Notes: generated by a model from the sequence alone, not told the origin. A stretch of 64,000 nucleotides of DNA from Verrucomicrobiota bacterium (GCA_016235595.1 JACRJX010000029.1:1-64000), one strand, 5' to 3'. Shown: positions 17,794 through 26,124, numbered from the stretch's first letter. Numbers and translations: made by a program.

Positions 17794-19316
17794 TCTTTTG
17801 AAACCCCCCTTCGTTGGGCCAACTCACCGGCTGCATGTTGCGTTACCCGTTGTTTCGCCTCGGCGCGCGCCCAGTTCCAGTTTCGCCAATCACCGGCCTC
17901 ATCCAACCACTTTTTACGCAACGCCGCCACGATTCTGTTCTGCTCCACGGATTGCAAAGCCGGCAGTGCCTCCAGCAACGCCGGTGCCGCGTCGGCGCTC
18001 AGCGACGTCGCGTAGCGCGCGTCGAAGGTCCGTCCCGTCTGAGCGTGTGCGACGTTGACGCGGACGATGAGCGCATCGGGATTCACTGCGTGCAGTGCCA
18101 CGACCGCCACGCCCCCGGCCACCAAAGCGCCAAACACAAACCTCTCGCGCCGTCCGCGCAGCACCGTGACCGTGAACCACACGAACACCACCGCCAGCCA
18201 GCCCATGAACGCCGTCGTGTAGAGCCGCAGTTCCGTCAGTCCATACTCGCATTGATAGAGTCGCATACGTTGGAGGGCAGAGACCATGATGACCATGAGC
18301 ATTGCCACCAGAGTTCCCGACAGGATGCGGCAGGCGGTTCTTCGCGTCTCCTTCCGCAGCAGCCAGTCAGCCAACAGCAATAGCGGCAACACCAGCGCCG
18401 CGACCATCACCAGTTCAAAGAAACCGCGCCGCGCATAGACCGCGTAGGACAGACCCGGCGCCACCTGCACCTGTGCTGTGCCGCCAAAGAAATAGCGGAA
18501 CTGCACGACGATGAACGCAAGAAACAAGATGTTCAGGCAACCCAATACGGTTCCGATCTCTATGCCGCCGAGCGAGAATCCAAGCTCGCTCGTACGTGGC
18601 GGTGTGACGGGCCGGGGTCGGAGCAGCAGCGACCGCAAGTATCCGTCCGCCAGCCATGCCAGCAACGCCGTCAGCAATACATGCGAAACGACGGTGGTGA
18701 AGCCAACGTCAATAAGATGTACAACGAACTGCCCGAAGATGGCGTCTGCTGACACCAGCAACGCGCCGAATGCCACCAGCAATGGCAACGCCAACAGACC
18801 TCCAACGGCCACCGAGGCCATGTGTCGCCACGACCGGCTGGGTAATTGTATCCGCGCAGCGTCGCGGCACGAGAAACCCAGTCCACCAAACAACGTTTGC
18901 GCCGCCACACGACCCGCGCCGCGCACGTAGCCGAGCACGCCCGCCACCATTAGGCTGCCGCCTTGTGTGCGCCATGCCGCCAGTGCGAGCGTGAGTATCA
19001 CCGCCAATACGTCGAGCGCTTTCAATGTCGCCGAGTCGCGCCACGTGCAACCCGCTGCAAACAACACCGCGAGCGCCAGCAACGCGGCATTGCTCCGCGT
19101 GCGTTCCGGTTCGATCCATCGCGCCACCCACATGACTGACAGCGCAAGGCCCGCTGTGCACATTGTGAAGTTCAGTCCCCACGGCGTCGCGCGCAGCAGC
19201 CCGTCACCGAGCATGCCAAGCGCAAACGCGACCGCCAACACTACCACCGCCGGTTGCGTTCGTGCGCCATCCATAGACGGCTCGTTGATTTCCATGACGA
19301 CAGGATGTGTTTCCAT
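17790..19316 (-). CDS. Polytopic membrane protein, DUF4173/DUF4153-like
   Basis: The 508-residue protein has about eleven hydrophobic segments, then a soluble C-terminal tail of about 90 residues. Motifs YARRGFFELV, TELRLYTTAFMGWLAVVFVWF and ALHAVNPDALIVRVNV match my memory of DUF4173/DUF4153 proteins, whose function is unknown. The start ATG 19316 has a strong TAAGGAG ribosome-binding site whose TAA is the stop codon of the upstream radical SAM gene, so translation should be coupled. It sits in the middle of the nine-gene minus-strand operon. Confidence 0.7.
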   Translation of the reverse strand: METHPVVMEINEPSMDGARTQPAVVVLAVAFALGMLGDGLLRATPWGLNFTMCTAGLALSVMWVARWIEPERTRSNAALLALAVLFAAGCTWRDSATLKALDVLAVILTLALAAWRTQGGSLMVAGVLGYVRGAGRVAAQTLFGGLGFSCRDAARIQLPSRSWRHMASVAVGGLLALPLLVAFGALLVSADAIFGQFVVHLIDVGFTTVVSHVLLTALLAWLADGYLRSLLLRPRPVTPPRTSELGFSLGGIEIGTVLGCLNILFLAFIVVQFRYFFGGTAQVQVAPGLSYAVYARRGFFELVMVAALVLPLLLLADWLLRKETRRTACRILSGTLVAMLMVIMVSALQRMRLYQCEYGLTELRLYTTAFMGWLAVVFVWFTVTVLRGRRERFVFGALVAGGVAVVALHAVNPDALIVRVNVAHAQTGRTFDARYATSLSADAAPALLEALPALQSVEQNRIVAALRKKWLDEAGDWRNWNWARAEAKQRVTQHAAGELAQRRGVSKE

Positions 19317-19325
19317 GATTTCTCC

Positions 19326-20948
19326 TTACATAGAGTGTGGCGGGAGTGCGTCCGCCAATCCGCGCGCGCGGCTCTCCACCGCGTCAATCACCGCGTTCGG
19401 CGTGGACGTGCCCGCTGTGATGCCGGCCAGCCGCGCCAGCCGTTTGCGGAAGCGCATATGGCGGAGCCGCGTCCAGTGGATCAGCGGCGTCCAAACAGCG
19501 TGAACGAGGCGGTGCCGGATAAGCCAGCGCCAGATGCGGTTACAGCGTTTGTAGAGAAGACAGCCCGCCAGATACGGCAGCAGCGCCGCCGTTTGGGACG
19601 GCCTCCGCCGCCAAATGCTCGCGGGCGAGAAGAGCCGGCGGTAAAGCCAGTCGTAGCCAAGCGCGAGTTCATCCGGCGTCAGGTGTTTCGGGCGGAACAC
19701 GACATGCGCGGTGTCGTAGAGATTCCAATCGCGATGCAGCAGCCGTCCCTCGCGCTCCATCTGCCGAAACAACGGTGTGCCCGGATACGGCGTGAGGATA
19801 TGGAACGTGGCGCATTCCAGCCGGTTCTCTTCGATCCATTGCGCCAGCGTTGCGAAACAATCGCGGCGGTCGTCGTCGAAGCCAACGACGAAACTGCCGT
19901 TCACCTGAATGCCGTGGTCGTGGAAGACGCGGACGCGCCGCGCGTAGTCCGCCGTGCGCGGTGTGCGTTTGCGGGCGTGGGCGAGGTTTTCGTCCGAGAG
20001 CGATTCGAAACCGACAAACACGCCCGTGCAGCCCGCCAGCGCCATCTCGCGGACGAGCGACGGATCGTCTGTCACGTCGAGTGTCACCGCCGCGCTCCAG
20101 ATTTTCTCCAACGGCCGCAGCTCGCGGCAGAGCGTGCGAAGGTAATCCGGTTTTGCGCCGAGGTTGTTGTCCACAAACACCGCGAACGGCTGGCCGTCAG
20201 CGGCCATTTGCCGGCGAATATCCGCCGGCTCTCGTACGCGGCACGGCATGACCAGTCCGTCGGTGGAGAGATAGCAGAAGCCGCAGCGGTTCACACACCC
20301 ACGCGTGGCGATGATGCTGGTGGTCGTGAGAAAACTCCCATGCGGCAACAGGTCGCGGCGCGGTGGCGGATCAAGGTCATACGCGCGCTCGTAGGTTGCG
20401 GCGTAGCGCGGCCTCAGTGTGCCGCGTTCCACGTCGCGCAGGATTTCCGGCCAGAGCTGCACGCCGTCGCCAATAGCGATCGCGTCAGCGTAGGCCGCCG
20501 CCTCGTCTGGGCACGAGATGACATGGAGGCCGCCGAGCACCACCTTGCTGCCGCGCTCACGAAACCACGCTGCCAGCGCGTACGCGCGTCGGGCAAACGT
20601 CAGATGCACTGTGATGCCGACCACCTCTGGCAACGGGTCCGTCGGTGGCGCGCCTTGCAGCAGATTTTCATCCCAAATGCGCACGCGCCAGTGCGGCGGT
20701 GTCGCCGCGGCGATACTCGTCAGCGCCAGTGTCGGCGTCAGCACGTGTTTGCCGAAGCTCGCGTGCGGATCCTTCGGATAGAACGGGTTGATCAACAGTG
20801 CGTGGCGCCTTTTCAGCGCGCCGGCTTGCGCGGCGTCCAAGGACGGCGGCGTCACCATCTCGTTGGGCAACCAGAGCGGTGCGCGTGTCCGGTAAAACGG
20901 ATTATCGGGAACCGTTGGAAGCCAGTGATCAAGAGCAGGAAGATTCAT
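19326..20948 (-). CDS. B12-binding-type radical SAM protein with an IspH-derived C-terminal tail
   Basis: The start ATG 20948 lies inside the end of membrane protein B. The 540-residue protein has an N-terminal region resembling the cobalamin-binding domain (ALLINPFYPKDP...VVGITVHLTFARRAY...VVLGGLHVISCPDEA), although the canonical cobalamin-ligand motif is not evident. The radical SAM cluster motif is CVNRCGFC, about residue 219 onward. Then come FVDNNLGA, FVGFESLSDE, VNGSFVVGFDDDR and TPYPGTPL, as in class B methyltransferase or hopanoid-type radical SAM enzymes. The last 30 residues include GITAGTSTPNAVIDAVE, which belongs to IspH, and the underlying DNA is a near-exact copy of the ispH 3' end. 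The substrate is unknown. Confidence 0.85.
   Translation of the reverse strand: MNLPALDHWLPTVPDNPFYRTRAPLWLPNEMVTPPSLDAAQAGALKRRHALLINPFYPKDPHASFGKHVLTPTLALTSIAAATPPHWRVRIWDENLLQGAPPTDPLPEVVGITVHLTFARRAYALAAWFRERGSKVVLGGLHVISCPDEAAAYADAIAIGDGVQLWPEILRDVERGTLRPRYAATYERAYDLDPPPRRDLLPHGSFLTTTSIIATRGCVNRCGFCYLSTDGLVMPCRVREPADIRRQMAADGQPFAVFVDNNLGAKPDYLRTLCRELRPLEKIWSAAVTLDVTDDPSLVREMALAGCTGVFVGFESLSDENLAHARKRTPRTADYARRVRVFHDHGIQVNGSFVVGFDDDRRDCFATLAQWIEENRLECATFHILTPYPGTPLFRQMEREGRLLHRDWNLYDTAHVVFRPKHLTPDELALGYDWLYRRLFSPASIWRRRPSQTAALLPYLAGCLLYKRCNRIWRWLIRHRLVHAVWTPLIHWTRLRHMRFRKRLARLAGITAGTSTPNAVIDAVESRARGLADALPPHSM
19361..19429. repeat. 69-bp direct repeat, copy in radical SAM gene 3' end
   Basis: The segment matches 21674-21742 at 68 of 69 positions (single C/T difference at 19372/21685). 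Both copies are in the same orientation and the same reading frame, and both encode GITAGTSTPNAVIDAVE followed by a variable residue and RAR. The copies are 2.3 kb apart and bracket membrane protein B and most of the radical SAM gene. Confidence 0.9.
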
Positions 20949-21651
20949 GGAGAAACCCAGTTGAGGTTTTTGCCCGCTCTGTGCGGGCGCGATAATGAAA
21001 TTGCCGCGCCACATCCACAGCCGGCGCGGCCAGCAACGCCAGCGCCACGCAGAAGACCGGCCAGTTGAATTCCACCGGCAGGACGTTGCACAACGCCTCC
21101 AAGCCGTCGCCGGCCACGCGCAGCGCGTCCGCCATGAACACCACCAGCGCCAGCGCCGCGCCAACCGCAGCCGTTGCCCAGACCGGCCAGCGCGAACGCA
21201 GCGGGCGCTCGGCCGTGTCGTTGAGCGCAACGGGAGTTCCCCATGCAATCATCAGCGCCGCAATCAACATCGGCGCGATGACCGGCCCCCACCACGGCAG
21301 CGGGATCAGGAACAGCACGTCCCAGTCGAGCAGCGTCCGGGGCCAGCCGTAGATGATCCGCAGGAAGACATAGTAGGAGACATCCCACACGCCGAACGCG
21401 ACGCACGCAAATGCCCACCGCGCCCGCCGCGTCTCGCCGGCAAACCAGCCGATCGCCCAGAGCATCAGCATCGTCGCCGCCTCCCGCACCAGTTCCGTCG
21501 GGCCAAGCTCGGCTATGAACGGCAACGGGTTGGGTTGATACGGCTCCAGCCGGTTCACCAACAGCCGCCCGTAAAAAACGATGGCCGATTCCAACCACGC
21601 CATCGCCATCGCGAACAACACGACCATCCGCCAACGTTTCATGGTTCTCAT
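20929..21651 (-). CDS. Integral membrane protein B, paralogue of the protein at 16885-17595
   Basis: ATG 21651 overlaps the ispH stop (ATGA). The 240-residue product has about six hydrophobic segments and shares with membrane protein A the blocks MAMAWLES, YQPNPLP, REAATM, AFGVWD, YYVFLR, LLDWDVLFLIPLPWWGP and VFMADALRV. The final 20 bases overlap the radical SAM start. I recognise no named family. Its position directly after ispH suggests a membrane step using or sensing an isoprenoid, but this is only context. Confidence 0.75.
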   Translation of the reverse strand: MRTMKRWRMVVLFAMAMAWLESAIVFYGRLLVNRLEPYQPNPLPFIAELGPTELVREAATMLMLWAIGWFAGETRRARWAFACVAFGVWDVSYYVFLRIIYGWPRTLLDWDVLFLIPLPWWGPVIAPMLIAALMIAWGTPVALNDTAERPLRSRWPVWATAAVGAALALVVFMADALRVAGDGLEALCNVLPVEFNWPVFCVALALLAAPAVDVARQFHYRARTERAKTSTGFLHESSCS

Positions 21652-22559
21652 CGCTCGCCCCTTTCCGCCAGCTCGCGCGCGCGGTTCTCCACCGCGTCAA
21701 TCACCGCGTTCGGCGTGGACGTGCCCGCTGTGATGCCGGCCACCGCTGCGTTCGTGAACCATTCCGGTTGCAGATCGCCGGGGGTCTGCACGTGATGCAC
21801 CTGCCCGCAAAACCGTCGGCAGGTCGCGACCAGTTCGCGCGTGTTGTTGCTCTGCGCGCCGCCGATGACGATCACCACGCCGGATTGCCGGGCCAGTTTC
21901 GCCGCAGCGGCCTGCCGCAGCTTCGTCGGCTGGCACACCGTGTCCACAAACCGCACGTCCGACCGAGGAAACCGCCGTCGAATCAGGGCCGCCAGCCAGC
22001 GCGCCTTTTTAACTGGCTGCGTCGTCTGCGCCACGACGCCAAAGCGCGGCCGTTCCTCCAGCCGCTCCACGTCTTTCGGCGTCAGCACGACATCGAAGCT
22101 GGTGAGGTCTTCCGTGACGCCGCGCACCTCCACGTGATCTCGATGGCCGACGATGACCGGGTGATAGCCCGCCGCCGCCAGTTCGCGCGCGCAGTGTTGC
22201 ATGTAGCGCACCAGCGGGCAGGTCGCCTCCAGCACGAGCAGGCCGCGCCCGCGCATCCGGATCACGGCACGCTGCGACGCGCCGTGCGCAGTGATCATCA
22301 CCGTGGGCGTCGCCACCGCCGCAGCGTTGAGCTCAACGACGACGCCGCGACGCCGCAGGTCGGAGAGGACGGCTTCGTTGTGCACCAGATCACCGAGCAC
22401 GGTGAGAGGGCCTTTCGCCACCTCCCGGCAGGCCAGCGCGATGGCGTCGCGAACGCCGAAGCACATGCCAAGGTGCGCGGCTCTGAGGATTCGGGTGGGC
22501 GGTGACGTGGCGAGCGTGGCACAGGCGCTTTCACTTTGTATGGCAAAGCATGTAGGCAT
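21648..22559 (-). CDS. ispH: 4-hydroxy-3-methylbut-2-enyl diphosphate reductase
   Basis: The last enzyme of the MEP isoprenoid pathway makes IPP and DMAPP using an iron-sulfur cluster. The start at ATG 22559 is preceded by AGAGGAG and gives 303 residues. The three cluster cysteines lie in GMCFGVRDA (Cys33), EATCPLV and DTVCQPT. Other conserved positions are present: His in LVHNEAV and TAHGA, Glu in GHRDHVEV, Thr in QTTQPV, Ser and Asn in QSNNT, and Ser in AGTSTPN. All known catalytic residues therefore appear intact. It lies third in an operon with a regulator and membrane proteins, unusual for a housekeeping gene, so a specialised copy is possible. Its 3' 69 bp recur in the radical SAM gene. 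Confidence 0.93.
   Translation of the reverse strand: MPTCFAIQSESACATLATSPPTRILRAAHLGMCFGVRDAIALACREVAKGPLTVLGDLVHNEAVLSDLRRRGVVVELNAAAVATPTVMITAHGASQRAVIRMRGRGLLVLEATCPLVRYMQHCARELAAAGYHPVIVGHRDHVEVRGVTEDLTSFDVVLTPKDVERLEERPRFGVVAQTTQPVKKARWLAALIRRRFPRSDVRFVDTVCQPTKLRQAAAAKLARQSGVVIVIGGAQSNNTRELVATCRRFCGQVHHVQTPGDLQPEWFTNAAVAGITAGTSTPNAVIDAVENRARELAERGER
21674..21742. repeat. 69-bp direct repeat, copy in ispH 3' end
   Basis: This is the native copy: it encodes the conserved IspH C-terminal motif AGTSTPN, which contributes to the active site. The second copy is at 19361-19429, inside a gene that does not belong to this family. Confidence 0.9.
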
Positions 22560-22591
22560 GGTCTTTCTCCTCTGGTTGTAGCTGATAGTTC

Positions 22592-22897
22592 TTACGGTTT
22601 GGCCCGCTGGACGATTTGCTCCAGCAGGTTGATGTAGATCGCAAAGGCTTTCCGACCCGACTCCGTCAGCGCGCAAGTGGTCAGCGGCCGGCTGCCTTCG
22701 AAGCTTTTCGTAACGGACACGTAGCCGGCTTCCTGGAGTGTGCGGATGTGGGTGGTGACGTTGCCATCCGTCATGCTGAGCGTGTCACGCACTTCCGTGA
22801 ACGACAGTTTCGGCGCGGCAGCCAGCAGCGACATGATCGCCAGCCGCCCTTTCTCGTGGATCACCCGATCCAGTTGCAGAGACGGTTCCAAGCTCAC
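22592..22897 (-). CDS. Winged-helix transcriptional regulator (HTH_34/MarR-like)
   Basis: The 101-residue protein starts at GTG 22897, overlapping the stop of the upstream membrane protein gene (GTGA). It reads as a single winged-helix domain: helix LDRVIHEKGRLAIMSLLAA, recognition region FTEVRDTLSMTDGNVTTHIR, then wing VSVTKSFEGSRPLTTCALT. Regulators of this size (HTH_34 type) act as dimers on short palindromes and are often paired with a membrane protein. The palindrome at 23526-23546 in front of its operon is the obvious candidate operator, suggesting autoregulation. Confidence 0.85.
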   Translation of the reverse strand: MSLEPSLQLDRVIHEKGRLAIMSLLAAAPKLSFTEVRDTLSMTDGNVTTHIRTLQEAGYVSVTKSFEGSRPLTTCALTESGRKAFAIYINLLEQIVQRAKP

Positions 22898-23520
22898 GCA
22901 ACGTCTTTCCGTTTTTCAGTGAAATGGAGATACGTGCCATAAACCAGATGCACGATGCCGAAGAAAACGCCCATGACCATGTTGGCCATGACCGCATTTG
23001 TCGGCGAATCGGGGCGGAACAACAGGCAGAATGTCCCCATTGCACAAAGGATGAAGAACCATCCGAGAAACCTGATGCCCCGCGGCACGAAAAATCCCGC
23101 GGCATGCAACGCGCAGCCGTAGCACAGCATCCACGCGATGGGCAACACCAGATCGGCTGTCTCCTGGGCTGTCGCGGTGGTCATACCCAAAACGCCGAAC
23201 AGCAGGCCAATCGTCAATGGCGGCATCAGCGCCTGAGTGACACGGCGCGTGGGCGGCGACCAGAATGGTTCCTGGTCCTTCATCGACTGGCGGCGCGCCA
23301 GCAGAAAGGCGCCTGCGACGGTGATCGCAGCCACCCCCAACCAAAGCGCGCTGAAGACGCGGAGCTTCTCGACGTGCAGAAGAAGAGCAACGATGCCAGT
23401 CAGCAAACCGATGCCGCCGGCGAAGAGCATGATGGGCGCAAGTGCCCGGCGGTAGAGGGAAGATCGCTCCATCAGAGTTCGAATCACCTGCAAGTTTTCC
23501 GCCGCGGAATTCGAGTTCAT
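22894..23520 (-). CDS. Membrane protein co-transcribed with regulator
   Basis: The start at ATG 23520 gives 208 residues and leaves the operator upstream; longer in-frame extensions would run through the operator and are rejected. The sequence has an N-terminal soluble stretch (NSAAENLQVIRTLMERSSLYRR) and about six hydrophobic segments (for example LAPIMLFAGGIGLLTGIVALLL). It resembles hypothetical membrane proteins encoded next to HTH_34 regulators, and a sensor or regulator partner is plausible. It is the first gene of the nine-gene minus-strand operon. Confidence 0.7.
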   Translation of the reverse strand: MNSNSAAENLQVIRTLMERSSLYRRALAPIMLFAGGIGLLTGIVALLLHVEKLRVFSALWLGVAAITVAGAFLLARRQSMKDQEPFWSPPTRRVTQALMPPLTIGLLFGVLGMTTATAQETADLVLPIAWMLCYGCALHAAGFFVPRGIRFLGWFFILCAMGTFCLLFRPDSPTNAVMANMVMGVFFGIVHLVYGTYLHFTEKRKDVA

Positions 23521-23525
23521 AGCGA

Positions 23526-23555
23526 TTACTTTGTCACACAAAGTAAATATGTCAA
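23526..23555 (-). promoter_or_regulatory. Palindromic operator and TTGACA-type promoter element of the nine-gene operon
   Basis: A perfect inverted repeat, TTACTTTG (23526-23533) and CAAAGTAA (23539-23546) around 5 bases, lies just upstream of ATG 23520. On the minus strand a consensus -35 element TTGACA (23555-23550) precedes it. The expected -10 position falls inside the palindrome but matches the consensus poorly. A regulator bound here would block the promoter. The winged-helix protein at 22592-22897 is the likely binder (inference). Confidence 0.6.
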
Positions 23556-23656
23556 GGTCTACTTTGGTTGACGTACCCCCGTTGGCCGTTTCGCGTTGCA
23601 CGCCGATGCATTTTTGGCTTGCGGATTGATTCCGAAGAAAGCGAAATGGATAAACC

Positions 23657-25060
23657 ATGAGCAATTCAAACGTTTCCCAACTTCCCGACTACATCACCAG
23701 CGCGAAGCCCAATCCACAAAGCAATCGAGCGCCTTGGTATAAGAACACCGCCCCGACCTACGCAGGCATTTTCCTCTGGTTCGTGTTCTGGCAGGACGCG
23801 GCCAAGGCGGCCAATCTCGGTGGCACGCTCGCGCAAGGGCTCGGTGTGGCCCTCGGGGGTCTGGTGATCTCGGCGCTGATTTGCCACTACCTGTTTTATC
23901 TCGTGCCGGGGCTGCTTGGGATGAAGACCGGGCTGCCGCTCTACATCGTCGGCACCTCGACGTTCGGCGCCAAGGGCGGTTTCTTCATGCCCGGTTTCCT
24001 GATGGGCGTGCTGCAGTTTGGATGGTTGGGTGTGAACACATACTTCGCTTCGCTGGCCTTGGCGGAAGTGATTCCCGTCCCGGCCCAGGTACTGATGGTG
24101 ATCTGGGGATTGCTGGCGGCGTTTGTCGGGCTGAAAGGCATCCAGTATGTGGCCAAGGTGGCGACATTCCTGCCGCTGATTCCGCTCATCACGCTGTTGC
24201 TGTTGTTGGCCAAGACCGCGGGGAGCATCGGGAGCTTTGATCCCGCCAAGCTCATTGCGCTTCAACAGGCGGCCGCGCCGACTGCTTCGACCTGCAGCGT
24301 GGGCGTGTGCAGCGTGGTGGCGGTGATCATGACCTACGTGGTCGGCTTTTTTGCGACGGCAGGAGCGGCGGGGGTGGACTTCGGCACCAACAGCCGGGAC
24401 AAGCGGGACGTCAGCATGGGTGGCTTGATTGGCGTTGCGCTGGCGATTGTGTTCACGGCGGGCATCTCGATGCTGGTGGTGGCGGGTGTTTATGGTTCGC
24501 CCGAACTGAGCGCCAAAGCCGTAGCGGCGGGCGCGGAGAAGAAGAGCTTCATCCTGGATTCGTTCAATCTCATTCCTGTCGTGCTGGGCGCAGGCCCGGC
24601 CAAGTGGATCATGTTCGCGTTGGCCGTGGCGGCTTTCCCGCCGGCGTGCTTCTCGTCGTTCATTGCCGCCAACAGCTTCAAGACAACACTGCCCAAGGTG
24701 AATCCATTCATTTCGGTGGGCATCGGTGCGGCCGTCAGCGTTGTTCTGGCGGTTACCAAACTGGCGGGTGATGCGATCGGCGTGTTTGTGATCATCGGCG
24801 CCTCTTTCGGTCCGATCTGCGGGGCGATGATGGTGGACTACCTGCTCAGTGGTGGCAAGTGGAGCGGCCCGCGAGCGGGCTTCAATCCAGCGGGCTGGGT
24901 GGCATGGTTGCTGGGCTTCATTGTGGGCATCCTGCCGAACGTGGGCGTGCATGTGCCCGCGGCGCCTGTGACAGCGTTCATTATCGGCGCCGTGGCTTAC
25001 TTCGTTTGTGCCAAGGTGGGTCTGCAATCTGCCGTGGTGCCGTTGCCGGCGAAGCGGTAA
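23657..25060 (+). CDS. NCS1-family nucleobase/cytosine-type permease
   Basis: The 467-residue protein has about twelve hydrophobic segments. Its N-terminal pattern WYKNTAPTYAGIFLWFVFWQ, then GLPLYIVGTSTFGAKGGFF and LMGVLQFGWLGVNTYFA, matches NCS1 transporters for cytosine, purines, hydantoin or thiamine. Toward the C-terminus, FIAANSFKTTLPKVNPFISV and GASFGPICGAMMVDYLL also fit. The substrate cannot be read from the sequence. It diverges from the minus-strand operon, sharing a 136-bp upstream region with the palindrome, and ends at a strong hairpin. Confidence 0.85.
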   Translation: MSNSNVSQLPDYITSAKPNPQSNRAPWYKNTAPTYAGIFLWFVFWQDAAKAANLGGTLAQGLGVALGGLVISALICHYLFYLVPGLLGMKTGLPLYIVGTSTFGAKGGFFMPGFLMGVLQFGWLGVNTYFASLALAEVIPVPAQVLMVIWGLLAAFVGLKGIQYVAKVATFLPLIPLITLLLLLAKTAGSIGSFDPAKLIALQQAAAPTASTCSVGVCSVVAVIMTYVVGFFATAGAAGVDFGTNSRDKRDVSMGGLIGVALAIVFTAGISMLVVAGVYGSPELSAKAVAAGAEKKSFILDSFNLIPVVLGAGPAKWIMFALAVAAFPPACFSSFIAANSFKTTLPKVNPFISVGIGAAVSVVLAVTKLAGDAIGVFVIIGASFGPICGAMMVDYLLSGGKWSGPRAGFNPAGWVAWLLGFIVGILPNVGVHVPAAPVTAFIIGAVAYFVCAKVGLQSAVVPLPAKR

Positions 25061-25088
25061 CGGCAGGCAAACAAAACGATGGTTGTTG

Positions 25089-25120
25089 CGAAGGGCGGTT
25101 CCACAAAGAACCGCCCTTCG
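25089..25120 (+). terminator. Hairpin terminator after permease gene
   Basis: The 13-bp perfect stem CGAAGGGCGGTTC (25089-25101) and GAACCGCCCTTCG (25108-25120) encloses a 6-nt loop. It is followed by TCGTC rather than a full T-tract. It lies 28 bases after the permease stop and just before the DUF2784 start. Confidence 0.75.
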
Positions 25121-25130
25121 TCGTCATGGG

Positions 25131-25535
25131 ATGAAATGCTTCTATTCCATTCTGGCCGACGCAGTGCTGATGCTGCACTTTGCCTACGTCGCGTTTGTCA
25201 TCGTCGGCTTGTTGGTGATCTGGACCGGGCATTTTCTCCGCTGGAGTTTCGTGCGAAACTGTTGGTTCCGCCTCGCGCATTTGGGTTGCATGGGCGTCGT
25301 CGTGGTGGAATCAGTGTTCGATGTGACCTGTCCACTGACGACTTGGGAACAACAACTCCGCGTGTTGGCCGGCAACGGGCAGCACTACCAGACATCCTTC
25401 CTTCAACACTGGGTGCACCAGATTCTCTTCTACCGCGCCTCTGACGAGGTCTTTCTGGTCATCTACGTCGTTTTTTTTGCCGCGTTGTTGCTGAGTCTGT
25501 GGGTCGTCAGACCGCGATGGCCCGCGAGTCGTTGA
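25131..25535 (+). CDS. DUF2784 family membrane protein
   Basis: The 134-residue protein has three to four transmembrane helices. The pattern LADAVLMLHFAYVAFVIVG, FRLAHLGCMGVVVVES and CPLTTWEQQLR, then a short helix LQHWVHQILFY, is characteristic of DUF2784. The function is unknown. The start ATG 25131 directly follows the hairpin arm, so it probably has its own transcript or relies on read-through. Confidence 0.85.
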   Translation: MKCFYSILADAVLMLHFAYVAFVIVGLLVIWTGHFLRWSFVRNCWFRLAHLGCMGVVVVESVFDVTCPLTTWEQQLRVLAGNGQHYQTSFLQHWVHQILFYRASDEVFLVIYVVFFAALLLSLWVVRPRWPASR

Positions 25536-25634
25536 CGAGGCCGAAAAGCAGGCAGAGGGAAGAAAGTGCCTTGACAGCCCAACGGATTGTGTGTTAGCCG
25601 TGACAGAGCCACAGCCCGTAGAGGTCTGTACATC

Positions 25635-26090
25635 ATGCTCTGTCCAAAATGCCGGCACGTAGATGACAAAGTCATAGACTCCAGGATGTCGCGCGACGGG
25701 GCCGTGATCCGACGCCGACGGGAGTGTTTAGGCTGCGGGCATCGCTTTACCACCTACGAGGAAACCGAACGCGCTACATTGCTGGTGGTTAAGCGCGACG
25801 GGCGGCGGGAGGATTTCGACCGGCGCAAACTTGCCGCTGGCTTGTTGAAGGCGTGCGAGAAACGGCCGGTCAGCGTTGAGAAGATTGACCGGACAGTCGA
25901 GGAGATTGTCGAAGATTTGGGCAACAAATACGATCGCGAGGTGCCGGCGACGGCCATCGGCGAGGCGGTGATGAAACACCTGAGTGAACTCGACGAAGTG
26001 GCTTACGTGCGGTTCGCGTCGGTTTATCGCCAGTTTCGGGACATCAACGAATTTGTGCACACGATTCAGGAACTGAGCAACAAGTCTTGA
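25635..26090 (+). CDS. nrdR: Transcriptional repressor NrdR
   Basis: NrdR represses ribonucleotide reductase genes in response to ATP/dATP. The 151-residue protein has the zinc ribbon with Cys3, Cys6, Cys31 and Cys34 (LCPKC...CLGCGHRF), followed by RFTTYEETE and an ATP-cone domain beginning VVKRDGRREDFDRRKL. Length and order of domains are normal. A TTGACA at 25571 could be its promoter, but no good -10 is visible. Confidence 0.96.
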   Translation: MLCPKCRHVDDKVIDSRMSRDGAVIRRRRECLGCGHRFTTYEETERATLLVVKRDGRREDFDRRKLAAGLLKACEKRPVSVEKIDRTVEEIVEDLGNKYDREVPATAIGEAVMKHLSELDEVAYVRFASVYRQFRDINEFVHTIQELSNKS

Positions 26091-26124
26091 GCCGGAGCCG
26101 CGGGGCCGGCAACATTGGAGAAAC

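Noticed and set aside
25571-25600. TTGACA element before nrdR as a promoter
   Set aside because: A consensus -35 but no convincing -10 at 16-18 bases; not enough to list as a feature.
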